Source: Gammaproteobacteria bacterium | Lineage (GTDB): Bacteria > Pseudomonadota > Gammaproteobacteria > Steroidobacterales > Rariloculaceae | NCBI GenBank assembly: GCA_022825505.1 | Contig: JAJDWR010000016.1 | Location: 62,001 to 126,000 of the forward strand | Direction: 5' to 3' | Length of the DNA stretch: 64,000 bases | Shown here: positions 1-8,723 of the stretch, one piece after another | How the letters are laid out: each line of letters starts with the position of its first letter | Position numbering within the stretch: the first letter of the stretch is position 1 | The notes under the pieces: model-generated | The model's input: only the letters and a program-made list of their open reading frames with translations | What the model was told of the DNA's origin: nothing | The model's database searches: none | Program-made: the position numbers and the translations under genes

Positions 1-816
1 GGCTCGCTCCTGTTCGAACGCGACAGCCACGGCGTCATGCTCACGCCGCTGGGCCGGGCGGCTCACGAGCAGACCCTCAGAATACTGGACGAGGCGCTGC
101 TGCTGGAAACCATGGGGCAACGCTTCGGGGAAGGGCCGTTTCGCGTGGCGCTGGGCGTCGTCTCCACACTGGCGCCGTACCTGATGGCGGAACTGCTGAA
201 GGAACTGGAGAGTGCACCCAGCCGTGTGGAACTGGATGTTCTCGAAGCGCCCAGCAGCGAGATCGTCTCCGCGCTTCTCGCAGGCCGGCTCGATGCCGCC
301 ATCGTCTCGCTGCCGCTGGGGTTGCTGGAACTGGAGGAGCGACCGCTCTTCGAGGACCGCTTCCTGGTTGCCGGCCGTACGCAAAGGTTGGTCACATTCA
401 GCGGGCTGGAGGACACGCCGCGGGCCGCGGACCTGGCCAAGTCCGACATCGGTCCGCTGCTGACCCTCGGGGAAAATCACTGCCTGGGCGATCAGGTCGT
501 GGGCGCCTGCTCCATGTGGCGCGTGGAAGACATTCGCCGCGGCTCGGAATCCCTGGCCACACTGGCCCGGCTGGTCGCGAACGGAGCGGGTTTGACACTG
601 ATGCCGGAAACGGCCGCACTGTGCGAACAGGCCGCGACGCCCGGACTGAGCTACCTGCGTCTTGCCCCGCCTGAACCGTCGCGGCAAATCGGCCTCACCC
701 ACCGCGTCGCTTCGCACGACCAGCCGTGGATCGAACTGCTGGTCGATGCCGCAACCAGGGCGGGGAATGCGCTCACCCGCAAGGCACGAGAGGCGATCGG
801 CACCTCAGTTGAGTGA
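1..816 (+). CDS. oxyR: OxyR-type LysR regulator, 5'-truncated by window edge
   Basis: The gene is open at the left edge, so the start and most of the N-terminal helix-turn-helix lie outside; 271 residues are visible, from the end of the DNA-binding domain (LFERD, LTPLG) through the whole effector domain. OxyR proteins sense hydrogen peroxide by forming a disulfide between two cysteines nine residues apart. Both are present (codons 481-483 and 508-510) in HCLGDQVVGAC, which I match from memory to HCLRDQAMGFC (Cys199/Cys208) of E. coli OxyR. The stop codon overlaps the proposed putA start, so the two genes may be cotranscribed. The family call is firm. The name oxyR rests on the cysteine motif rather than on the missing DNA-binding domain. 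Confidence 0.8.
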   Translation, partial: GSLLFERDSHGVMLTPLGRAAHEQTLRILDEALLLETMGQRFGEGPFRVALGVVSTLAPYLMAELLKELESAPSRVELDVLEAPSSEIVSALLAGRLDAAIVSLPLGLLELEERPLFEDRFLVAGRTQRLVTFSGLEDTPRAADLAKSDIGPLLTLGENHCLGDQVVGACSMWRVEDIRRGSESLATLARLVANGAGLTLMPETAALCEQAATPGLSYLRLAPPEPSRQIGLTHRVASHDQPWIELLVDAATRAGNALTRKAREAIGTSVE

Positions 817-3800
817 TCTGACCGTTCAGCCTCCCGAACGCGCAGGTCAGCGCGTTGCGGGGGATGGTTCCGGCGCCCACCTCGAGCAACTGCGTACAGC
901 GATTCGGCGCGCCAAGTTCACGCCCGAGCAGGAATTGATCGACGCGCTGCTTGAAGAGTGGCCGTTCGGCGACGCCTTTGCCGCGTCGATCGAGGACGCC
1001 GCCGCGGCGATCATCGTGGCCGTGCGCGAGGACCGGGCCAACCGGACCGTGCTCGACCGGTTCCTGGCGGAGTACGGCCTGAGCAACCGGGAAGGGATCG
1101 CACTCATGTGCCTGGCCGAGGCGCTTCTGCGCATTCCGGACAGTGCCACGGCGGACCGCCTGATTGCCGACAAGATCGGCGTGGGCGAGTGGTCCGCGCA
1201 CCTGGGGCATTCCGATGACCTGTTGGTGAATGCCTCCACCTGGGCGTTGATCCTCACGGGGCAGGTCGTATCCGTGGAACGCGCATTCTCCGCCAATCCG
1301 GCCACGTGGCTGCGCCAGCTTGCGAACCGGCTGGGCGAACCGGTGATCCAGGGGGCGGTACGCCAGGCGATGCGGATTCTCGGCACCGAGTTCGTGCTGG
1401 GCCGCACGATCGGGGAAGCCCTGGAACGAAGTTCGGCCGGCCAGAGTTATTCCTACGACATGCTCGGCGAGGCTGCGCGCGACGGTGCGTCCGCGGAGCG
1501 TTATTTCGACGCCTACGTGCACGCGGTCGAGTCGCTGCGGGACGCGGCGAAGGACGGCGCCGCCGAACCGCCATCGGTATCGGTCAAGCTCTCCGCGCTG
1601 CATCCGCGCTACGAATACGCGCAGCGGCAGCGTGTGCTGGAAGAACTCGGGCCGCGCCTGTGCGCCCTGGCCGAACGGGCGGCGGAGATCGGGATCGGAC
1701 TGACCATCGATGCCGAGGAAGCCGACCGTCTGGACATCTCCCTGGATCTCTTCGAACGGGTTGCGAAAGACGTGCCGCCCGGCGGAGGTCCCGGCTTGGG
1801 CATCGTCATTCAGGCCTATGGCAAGCGGGCCCGGCCGGTCATCGACTGGACGGCCGCGCTGGCCCGCGAGATCGGCCGGCCCATACCGGTGCGGCTGGTG
1901 AAGGGCGCGTATTGGGACGCCGAGATCAAGCACTCGCAGGTCATGGGCTACCCGGATTTCCCGGTCTTTACCCGCAAGGCGGCCACCGACCTTTCCTACC
2001 TGGTCTGCGCCCGCAAGATCCTGACGCATCCGGATGAAATCGCAGGCCAGTTCGCGACCCACAACGCGCACACGGTCGCCGCCGTCATGGCGCTTGCGGG
2101 CGCGTCGCGAAGCTTCGAGTTCCAGCGCCTGCACGGCATGGGCGAATCGCTCTATCGAGCCGCAGCGGAGCAGTACGAACACTTCCCGGCGCTGCGCGTG
2201 TACGCGCCCGTCGGCTCTCACGAGGATCTGCTCGCGTACCTGGTTCGGCGCCTGCTGGAGAACGGCGCCAACACGTCCTTCGTCAACCGCGTACTCAACG
2301 AGCGGCTGCCTCCGGAACGGATCGCCGTGGATCCTGTCGGCGCGGTACGCGCCACCCGCCCGGCGGCGCATCCCGGGATCGCCCATCCCGGCGCGCTGTT
2401 CGGGCCGAATCGGACCAATTCGTCCGGCCTCGACCTGACCGATCCCGACCACGCGGGCCGCCTGCAGCGCCGCTCCTTACGGCCGCTGAGTTCGCCCCTG
2501 CGGGCCGCGTCGATCCTCCGCGGGCACCCCGGAGGGGACGCCGGCCGCGCCGTGTTCAATCCGGCGAACCGCGACGAGCACCTGGGCTATTGCGCCGATG
2601 CCGACCGGGAGGAAATCGGGCGCGCATTCGAACTGGCATCGGGGGCGCAGCCGGACTGGGAGGCCGCGGGCGGGGAAGGGCGCGCCCGGATGCTGGAAGC
2701 GGTGGCGGACAAGCTCGAGGACGAACGCGAGCGGTTGATCCCGATCCTGGTCAAGGAAGCCGGCAAGACCCTGCCCGATGCGATCGCCGAAGTCCGTGAA
2801 GCGGTGGACTTCTGCCGTTACTACGCGTCCGAAGCCAAGCGGCTGTTTGCCGGGCCGCGGCGGCTTCCGGGACCCACCGGCGAGTCCAATCAGCTCAGCC
2901 TGCACGGCCGCGGCGTATTCGTCTGCATCAGTCCCTGGAACTTTCCGCTGGCCATCTTTGCGGGACAGGTCTCCGCGGCGCTGATGGCCGGCAACACCGT
3001 CATCGCGAAACCGGCGGAGGAAACGCCGTTGATCGCCTTTGAGGCGGTTCGGCTCATGCATGCGGCCGGAATACCGGTCAACGCGCTCAATCTCGTCACC
3101 GGCGGCGCGGTCGTGGGCGAGGCGCTGGTGCGGCATCCTCAGACCGCCGGCGTGGCATTCACCGGGAGTACCGGGGCTGCCCGGTCGATCAATCGCACGC
3201 TGGCGGCGCGGGATGCGCCGGTGGCGCCACTGATCGCCGAGACCGGCGGGCAGAACGCGATGCTGGTGGATTCCAGCGCGCTGCTGGAACAGGTGACCGA
3301 CGACGTGATCCAGTCGGCGTTCGGGAGTTGCGGGCAGCGCTGTTCGGCGCTGCGAGTGCTGTATCTCCAGGAGGACATCGCCGGCAAGGCCATCGACATG
3401 ATCGCCGGCGCCATGGACGAACTGCGCGTCGGCAACCCCGCAAGGCTCGATACGGATGTCGGCCCCGTCATTACCGAAGCTGCGGCGTCAGGCCTGCGGA
3501 ACCACGTCAGCGAGATGGCGGCGCAGGGTGCCTGCCGGCACGTGGCGCCGCTCGCCGGGGAATGCGCGAAGGGCACCTTTGTGGCGCCGGCCCTGCTGGA
3601 AATTGACAGCATGGGGGCACTGACGCAGGAGCATTTCGGCCCGATCCTGCACGTGGTCCGCTACCCGGGCAGCGGATTCGCCTCGGCGGTGCGGGATGCG
3701 ATGAGTTCGGGCTACGGATTGACGCTGGGGCTGCACAGCCGAATCGAGGCCCGCGCGAACAAGCTGTTCGAACTGGTGCCGGTGGGAAACGTCTACGTCA

Positions 3801-3988
3801 ATCGGAACATGATCGGCGCCGTCGTGGGTTCGCAGCCCTTCGGGGGCCAGGGACTGTCCGGTACGGGGCCCAAGGCCGGCGGGCCCCACTACCTGCTCCG
3901 GTTCGCCACCGAAAAAACGCTGACGCTCAATACCACCGCAACCGGAGGCAACGCCGAATTGCTTTCGCTGGAATCCGATACTCCATGA
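809..3988 (+). CDS. putA: Bifunctional proline dehydrogenase / L-glutamate gamma-semialdehyde dehydrogenase PutA
   Basis: Oxidises proline to glutamate in two FAD- and NAD-dependent steps. About 1059 residues: an alpha-helical N-terminal arm, a proline dehydrogenase barrel (VSVKLSALHPRYEY, then RLVKGAYWDAEIK), then an aldehyde dehydrogenase domain with PWNFPLAIF, the general-base Glu811 in AETGGQN and the catalytic Cys845 in GSCGQRCSALR. There is no N-terminal ribbon-helix-helix, so this is not the self-repressing type, and it is near the short end of PutA lengths. No ATG or GTG lies in the right place; the TTG at 809, overlapping the upstream stop, is the best candidate. Its Shine-Dalgarno (AGAGG about 16 bases upstream) is poor, so the start is uncertain. 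Confidence 0.95.
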   Translation: MSDLTVQPPERAGQRVAGDGSGAHLEQLRTAIRRAKFTPEQELIDALLEEWPFGDAFAASIEDAAAAIIVAVREDRANRTVLDRFLAEYGLSNREGIALMCLAEALLRIPDSATADRLIADKIGVGEWSAHLGHSDDLLVNASTWALILTGQVVSVERAFSANPATWLRQLANRLGEPVIQGAVRQAMRILGTEFVLGRTIGEALERSSAGQSYSYDMLGEAARDGASAERYFDAYVHAVESLRDAAKDGAAEPPSVSVKLSALHPRYEYAQRQRVLEELGPRLCALAERAAEIGIGLTIDAEEADRLDISLDLFERVAKDVPPGGGPGLGIVIQAYGKRARPVIDWTAALAREIGRPIPVRLVKGAYWDAEIKHSQVMGYPDFPVFTRKAATDLSYLVCARKILTHPDEIAGQFATHNAHTVAAVMALAGASRSFEFQRLHGMGESLYRAAAEQYEHFPALRVYAPVGSHEDLLAYLVRRLLENGANTSFVNRVLNERLPPERIAVDPVGAVRATRPAAHPGIAHPGALFGPNRTNSSGLDLTDPDHAGRLQRRSLRPLSSPLRAASILRGHPGGDAGRAVFNPANRDEHLGYCADADREEIGRAFELASGAQPDWEAAGGEGRARMLEAVADKLEDERERLIPILVKEAGKTLPDAIAEVREAVDFCRYYASEAKRLFAGPRRLPGPTGESNQLSLHGRGVFVCISPWNFPLAIFAGQVSAALMAGNTVIAKPAEETPLIAFEAVRLMHAAGIPVNALNLVTGGAVVGEALVRHPQTAGVAFTGSTGAARSINRTLAARDAPVAPLIAETGGQNAMLVDSSALLEQVTDDVIQSAFGSCGQRCSALRVLYLQEDIAGKAIDMIAGAMDELRVGNPARLDTDVGPVITEAAASGLRNHVSEMAAQGACRHVAPLAGECAKGTFVAPALLEIDSMGALTQEHFGPILHVVRYPGSGFASAVRDAMSSGYGLTLGLHSRIEARANKLFELVPVGNVYVNRNMIGAVVGSQPFGGQGLSGTGPKAGGPHYLLRFATEKTLTLNTTATGGNAELLSLESDTP

Positions 3989-4000
3989 TGGCGCGCGCGA

Positions 4001-4741
4001 ATGCGGTTTGAGGCGCCGCTGATTCGCGGAACGCTGGTACGTCGCTACAAGCGCTTTCTGGCGGATGTGGTGCTTGAAGGCGGCGCCGAAACCACGGTTC
4101 ACTGTCCCAACACCGGTTCCATGCTGGGTTGCATGACGCCGGGAGCCACGGTGTGGTTGATGCCCGCCGCCAATCCTGCCCGCAAGTACCCGCTGGGCTG
4201 GGAACTGGTCGAAGTCGAACCTGCCGGGCCCATGCCACGGGCTGCCGGGGTGCTGGTGGGAATCAACACGGGCCGCAGCAACGCCCTGGTGGCCGAGGCG
4301 CTGGAGCGGAAGATTATTTCCGAGCTGGCCGGCTACGGCAGCTTGCGGCGGGAAGTGAAGGTGCCGGGCACCCGGTCGAGGATCGACTTTCTCCTTGAGG
4401 GGCACCCAAGGGACCCCGAATGCTACCTTGAGGTCAAGAACGTCACCGCGGCGGTCAGCGGCGGCATCGCGTTCTTCCCGGACGCGGTGAGTGCCCGGGC
4501 TGTCCGGCATGTGGACGAGTTGGCCGGGCGGGCAGCCCGGGGGCAGCGCAGCGCGATGTGCTTCTGCGTGCAGCGCGCCGACGTCAGCGCAGTCCGGCCA
4601 GCCGACGAGATCGACCCCGCGTACGGGCGGGCCTTGCGCCGGGCCGTTGCCGGCGGCGTCGAGGTCTATGCGCTGCGCGCGGAGGTCACTACAGAGGACG
4701 TGCGCCTGGAACACCGGATTCCTGTGGACCTGGGTGCGTAG
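4001..4741 (+). CDS. sfsA: Sugar fermentation stimulation protein SfsA (nuclease-like)
   Basis: 246 residues, close to the usual 230-240. SfsA proteins have an OB-like N-terminal half and a PD-(D/E)xK-like C-terminal half. Visible motifs are HCPNTGSM near the N-terminus, NTGRSNALV in the middle and the nuclease-like SRIDFLL followed by YLEVKNVT. Its biological role remains unsettled: it was named for effects on maltose metabolism in E. coli, and DNA/RNA nuclease activity has been proposed. It begins 12 bases after the putA stop, so it could ride on the same transcript. The family identification is secure. Confidence 0.95.
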   Translation: MRFEAPLIRGTLVRRYKRFLADVVLEGGAETTVHCPNTGSMLGCMTPGATVWLMPAANPARKYPLGWELVEVEPAGPMPRAAGVLVGINTGRSNALVAEALERKIISELAGYGSLRREVKVPGTRSRIDFLLEGHPRDPECYLEVKNVTAAVSGGIAFFPDAVSARAVRHVDELAGRAARGQRSAMCFCVQRADVSAVRPADEIDPAYGRALRRAVAGGVEVYALRAEVTTEDVRLEHRIPVDLGA

Positions 4742-4814
4742 CCCATGAAAGTATTGCGCCATCCAACCGATACGCAATCGGCAGTTGGACAGAGCAGTAC
4801 GAAAGGAGAGCGAA

Positions 4815-5435
4815 GTGAGCGATGACCTGGTCTTTTTCACCAACCCCCGGTCCCGGGGGCAGATCGCGAGGTGGATGCTGGAAGAAGTGGGCGCGGACTA
4901 TCGGACGGAAGTCATCGGGTACGGGCCCGAGATGAAGTCGGCGCGCTATCTGGGCATCAATCCCATGGGCAAGGTGCCGGCCCTGGAGCACTGTGGCGCG
5001 GTGGTGACCGAGACCGCGGCGATCTGTGCGTATCTGGCCGATGCGTTTCCCGAGGCGGGGCTGGCGCCCGCCCCGTCGCAGAGGGGCGAGTATTTCCGGT
5101 GGCTGTTCTTTGCCGCCGGCCCGCTGGAATCGGCGGTCATCAACAAGCACCTGGGGTTCGAGGTACCGGCGGAGCGGGAGCCCATGGTGGGCTACGGCAC
5201 GTACGCTACCGTCATGGATACGCTGGAAGCGGCTCTCGCGCGGTTCGAATTCGCTGCAGGCGAGACCTTTACCGCAGCCGACGTGTACCTGGGCTCGCAT
5301 ATCGGCTGGGGGCTGGAGTTCGAAACGATCGAAGCCCGCGATGCGCTGGTCACTTACTGGTCGCGGATTGAAGGGCGGCCGGCGCGGCTTCGGGCGAAGG
5401 AGTTGGACGACGCGCTGGCCGAATCCATCGCGTGA
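4815..5435 (+). CDS. Glutathione S-transferase family protein
   Basis: About 206 residues with a thioredoxin-fold N-terminal domain (FFTNPRSRGQIARWMLEE, then the cis-proline GKVPAL and the glutathione gamma-Glu contact VTETAAICAYL) and an all-helical C-terminal domain. I place the start at GTG 4815 because AAAGGAG ends about six bases upstream; an in-frame ATG at 4785 has no such site and would add ten residues. The substrate cannot be told from sequence. The gene stands alone between sfsA and the lol genes. Confidence 0.9.
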   Translation: MSDDLVFFTNPRSRGQIARWMLEEVGADYRTEVIGYGPEMKSARYLGINPMGKVPALEHCGAVVTETAAICAYLADAFPEAGLAPAPSQRGEYFRWLFFAAGPLESAVINKHLGFEVPAEREPMVGYGTYATVMDTLEAALARFEFAAGETFTAADVYLGSHIGWGLEFETIEARDALVTYWSRIEGRPARLRAKELDDALAESIA

Positions 5436-5522
5436 ACGGCGTTGCGCCATGCCGGGCACACGATCCCGTACCGGCGGCTTGACAAGAGAGCCGGCCGAAA
5501 TTCGGGTTCCCGTCGCCCACTG

Positions 5523-5531
5523 TGATTTAAT
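5523..5531 (+). promoter_or_regulatory. Possible extended -10 element before lolC
   Basis: TGATTTAAT fits an extended -10 (TGn followed by a -10-like hexamer). The -35 at 17-bp spacing is poor; a TTGACA at 5479-5484 is too far upstream to pair with it. If used, transcription would begin only a few bases before the lolC ATG at 5540, which itself has no good Shine-Dalgarno. Confidence 0.35.
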
Positions 5532-5539
5532 GCGGGCCG

Positions 5540-6787
5540 ATGTTTCGTCCGCTTGAATGCTTCATTGGGCTGCGCTACGTGCGAGCGCGCACGCAGCGCG
5601 GCCTTGTCTCCTTCATCAGCCTGGCTTCGCTGTCGGGCATCGGCCTGGGTGTCGCCGCGCTGATCGTCATCCTGTCGGTGATGAACGGGTTCGAGTCCGA
5701 GCTGCGGGACCGTCTGCTCAGTATCGGCGCCCACGCGAGCCTGTCCGACCCATCCGAGGGTCTGGCGGACTGGCAGGCGCTGGCCGCCCGGGTTGCGGCT
5801 CAGCCCGGAGTGGCCGCCGCGGCGCCGTTTACGCAGATCGAGGGTATGCTGACATCGTCAAACTCGATCCTCCGTCCGGTAGTGGTCCGCGGCATCGTGC
5901 CCGCGGAGGAAGCCGCCGTTTCGCAGCTGGAGGGATTGCTCACCGTCGGCAGCCTCGGCAACCTTCAGCCGGGCGTACAGCGGATCATTCTCGGGCAGTT
6001 TCTGGCATCGGCTCTCGGCGTCGGCGTGGGTGACCGCGTCACGCTGCTGGCGCCCGCGGTCGAGGACGGCAGGCTCACGCCGAGGCTGGCCGGTTTCGTC
6101 GTCATCGGGCTGTTCCAGGCCGGGGTCCAGGAACACGACGTAGAACTGGCCTTGGTCCACCTGGATGACGCCAGCCGGCTAAAGGGGCTTGGGACGCGTC
6201 CCGAAAGCCTGGGTATCCGCCTGCAGGACCCGCTGGCCGCCGGCCAGCTTCGCGTCGCGCTGGAAATCGATGAGCCCGGACTCCAGTACACCGACTGGAC
6301 CCTGCAAAACCAGAGCTTCTTCCGCGCCATCAACATCGAGAAGGTCATGATGACGCTGCTCCTGATGCTCATCGTGGCCGTAGCCGCCTTCAACGTGGTC
6401 GCGTCGCTGACAATGACGGTGACAGACCGGCACAGGGACATCGCCATCCTGCGCACCCATGGCCTTGCGGCCGGCCGGGTCGCGCGAATCTTCATCGTCC
6501 AGGGGTCGGTCCTGGGTATTGGAGGAACGGCTATCGGCGTTGCGCTGGGCATCCTGCTGGCGGCAAACGTGGAAACCATCGTCCCCTGGCTTGAGATGAC
6601 GTTCAACTTCCGCATCATGCCGGGCGACGTCTACTACGTGACGGAGATTCCCTCCGAAATCCACCTGGCCGATCTCATTCTCGTGCCGGCCCTCGCACTG
6701 GCCGTGGCCGTCGGGGCGACGATCTACCCGGCGCGCCGCGCCGCGGCCGTGGAACCGGCCGAAGCCCTGAGGTACGAACGGCCATGA
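5540..6787 (+). CDS. lolC: Lipoprotein-releasing ABC transporter permease LolC
   Basis: Inner-membrane subunit of the LolCDE complex that extracts outer-membrane lipoproteins from the inner membrane and passes them to LolA. 415 residues with the expected four-segment topology: one helix near residues 22-45 ending ILSVMNGFE, a large periplasmic domain, then three helices after about residue 268. The diagnostic VSFISLASLSGIGLG and VMNGFESELRDRLLS segments are present. It overlaps the second permease by four bases (ATGA). Which paralogue is C and which is E cannot be settled from this sequence alone. Confidence 0.9.
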   Translation: MFRPLECFIGLRYVRARTQRGLVSFISLASLSGIGLGVAALIVILSVMNGFESELRDRLLSIGAHASLSDPSEGLADWQALAARVAAQPGVAAAAPFTQIEGMLTSSNSILRPVVVRGIVPAEEAAVSQLEGLLTVGSLGNLQPGVQRIILGQFLASALGVGVGDRVTLLAPAVEDGRLTPRLAGFVVIGLFQAGVQEHDVELALVHLDDASRLKGLGTRPESLGIRLQDPLAAGQLRVALEIDEPGLQYTDWTLQNQSFFRAINIEKVMMTLLLMLIVAVAAFNVVASLTMTVTDRHRDIAILRTHGLAAGRVARIFIVQGSVLGIGGTAIGVALGILLAANVETIVPWLEMTFNFRIMPGDVYYVTEIPSEIHLADLILVPALALAVAVGATIYPARRAAAVEPAEALRYERP

Positions 6788-8031
6788 GACAGCCCTATGA
6801 GATCTCCATGGCCCTGCGTTACCTGCGGGTGCGGGGAAAAAACGGCTTTATCTCGTTCATATCGCTGGTTTCGATGCTAGGCATCGGCCTTGCGGTCGCG
6901 GTATTAATTGTCGTGCTCTCGGTAATGAACGGATTTGAACATGAGCTGCGGCAGAGAATTCTCAATATCGTGTCCCATGCGACGATCAGCGGTGCGGATG
7001 CGCCGCTGGCGGATTGGCGGAGCATGCGCGACCGCGTTCTGGCGAGCCCCGACGTGATCGGGGCGGCGCCCTATGTGGACGGCCAGGGGCTGTTGATGGC
7101 CGAGGAGGCGCTCGCGGGCGTCCAGGTGCGCGGTATCGATCCCGCGCTTGAGTCCGACGTGTCGGTGATTGAAACGCTTCTCGGGCAGGGCAGCCTGGAG
7201 GACCTGCAGCAGGGGGGCTACCGGACGCTCATCGGCACCGCGCTGGCAGAGGAACTGGATGTCGGCGTCGGCGACTCCGTGGTCCTGATCCTTGCCCAGG
7301 GCACGGTCACGCCCGTGGGCCTGACGCCCCGGACGCGGGTCTTGCATGTCGCCGGTACGTTCGAAGCCGGCATGTTCGAGTACGATCGCGGGCTGATCTA
7401 CATTCACCTGGAAGACGCCGCACGGTTGTTCCGCACCGGCGGCGAAGCCACCGGGTTGCGCCTTGCGGTTGCGGACATCTTCCGGGCGGGCAGCGTCGCG
7501 CTGGACTTGGCCCGGGCGCTCGGCGGCGGGTTCTACATCGGGGACTGGACCGGGCAGCACGTCAATTTCTTCCGGTCCATCCAGCTCACCAAGTCCATCA
7601 TGTTCGTCATCTTTTCCCTGGTGATCGCGGTGGCGGTATTCAACATCCTTTCCACCCTCGTCATGGTGGTGCGCGACAAGCGCTCGGACATCGCCATTCT
7701 GCAGAGTTTCGGCGCCTCCTCGCGCAGCATCACCGCGCTGTTCGCGACCCAGGGCACGATGATCGGCGTGATCGGCACGGCATTCGGCGTCGCGCTGGGA
7801 ATCCTCATCGCCAGCCAACTGGGCGGCATGGTGACAGCCCTCGAGACCGTGCTGGGTATCGACCTGCTGTCGGAAGAGGTGTACTTCATCAGCGACCTGC
7901 CCACGGACATCCGCCCGGCAGAGGTGATTCAGATTGCCCTGCTCGCCGTTGTGCTTGCGATTTCGGCCACGCTGTATCCGGCGTTCAGCGCATCCAGGCA
8001 ACCGCCGGTGGAGGCATTGCGCCATGAATGA
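6784..8031 (+). CDS. lolE: Lipoprotein-releasing ABC transporter permease LolE
   Basis: Second LolC/E-family permease, also 415 residues, clearly paralogous to the gene before it ([31 protein letters not shown]) with the same one-plus-three helix layout and central periplasmic domain. It starts inside the lolC stop and its own stop overlaps the lolD start, so the three genes form one translationally coupled operon. The order permease-permease-ATPase differs from lolC-lolD-lolE in E. coli, and the E label is by convention only. Confidence 0.88.
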   Translation: MRQPYEISMALRYLRVRGKNGFISFISLVSMLGIGLAVAVLIVVLSVMNGFEHELRQRILNIVSHATISGADAPLADWRSMRDRVLASPDVIGAAPYVDGQGLLMAEEALAGVQVRGIDPALESDVSVIETLLGQGSLEDLQQGGYRTLIGTALAEELDVGVGDSVVLILAQGTVTPVGLTPRTRVLHVAGTFEAGMFEYDRGLIYIHLEDAARLFRTGGEATGLRLAVADIFRAGSVALDLARALGGGFYIGDWTGQHVNFFRSIQLTKSIMFVIFSLVIAVAVFNILSTLVMVVRDKRSDIAILQSFGASSRSITALFATQGTMIGVIGTAFGVALGILIASQLGGMVTALETVLGIDLLSEEVYFISDLPTDIRPAEVIQIALLAVVLAISATLYPAFSASRQPPVEALRHE

Positions 8032-8707
8032 GCCGGTGCTCGCAGTCGAAGGCCTGGTCAAGCACTTCACGGAGGCCGGCCGCACGCTCGAAGTCCTGCG
8101 CGGGGTGGATCTCCGCGTGGATACGGGGGATCGTGTCGCCATCGTCGGCGCCTCGGGTTCCGGCAAGAGTACGCTGCTGCAGTTGCTGGGCGGCCTGGAC
8201 AAGGCCACCGAGGGCGAGGTCCGGGTCTGCGGCGAGGCGATGACCCGGTTGAGCAACAACCGCAGGGGCGCGCTACGCAACAGGGCCTTGGGGTTTGTCT
8301 ACCAGTTCCATCACCTGCTGCCGGAATTTTCCACGCTGGAGAACGTGGCCATGCCCTTGCTGGTCCGGGGCGATGCGCCGGCGGAGGCGGCTGCCCAAGC
8401 CGGGGAACTCCTCGTGCGAGTGGGCCTTGAGGAGCGGCTGACGCACCGCCCCGGTCAATTGTCCGGCGGCGAACGTCAGCGGACCGCCGTAGCGCGAGCG
8501 CTGGTGACCCGCCCCGCCGTGGTACTGGCCGATGAGCCCACCGGCAACCTGGATCGCCCCACCGGCGCCCGGGTATTCGACCTCATGCTCGAACTCAACG
8601 CGGACCTGGGTACCAGCCTCGTGGTCGTGACCCACGATCCGGACCTGGCTGCCCGCATGGACCGTACGCTGGAACTGCGTGACGGAGTGTTGCACGCGTT
8701 GAACTGA
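8024..8707 (+). CDS. lolD: Lipoprotein-releasing ABC transporter ATPase LolD
   Basis: 227-residue ABC ATPase that powers lipoprotein release. Walker [10 protein letters not shown] at residues 42-50, the MacB/LolD-type [16 protein letters not shown] segment after the Q-loop, signature LSGGERQR and Walker [13 protein letters not shown]. The start at ATG 8024 lies within the last codons of lolE (eight-base overlap) and matches the family length; an earlier in-frame start inside lolE would add an implausible arginine-rich leader. Confidence 0.95.
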   Translation: MNEPVLAVEGLVKHFTEAGRTLEVLRGVDLRVDTGDRVAIVGASGSGKSTLLQLLGGLDKATEGEVRVCGEAMTRLSNNRRGALRNRALGFVYQFHHLLPEFSTLENVAMPLLVRGDAPAEAAAQAGELLVRVGLEERLTHRPGQLSGGERQRTAVARALVTRPAVVLADEPTGNLDRPTGARVFDLMLELNADLGTSLVVVTHDPDLAARMDRTLELRDGVLHALN

Positions 8708-8723
8708 AGGCGGGCGGCAAGCC

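Noticed and set aside
773-2452. A 559-codon minus-strand frame inside putA
   Set aside because: PutA is unmistakable on the other strand, and the antisense product shows no recognisable motif.
5479-5484. TTGACA as the -35 of lolC
   Set aside because: It lies about 41 bases from the nearest -10-like hexamer.
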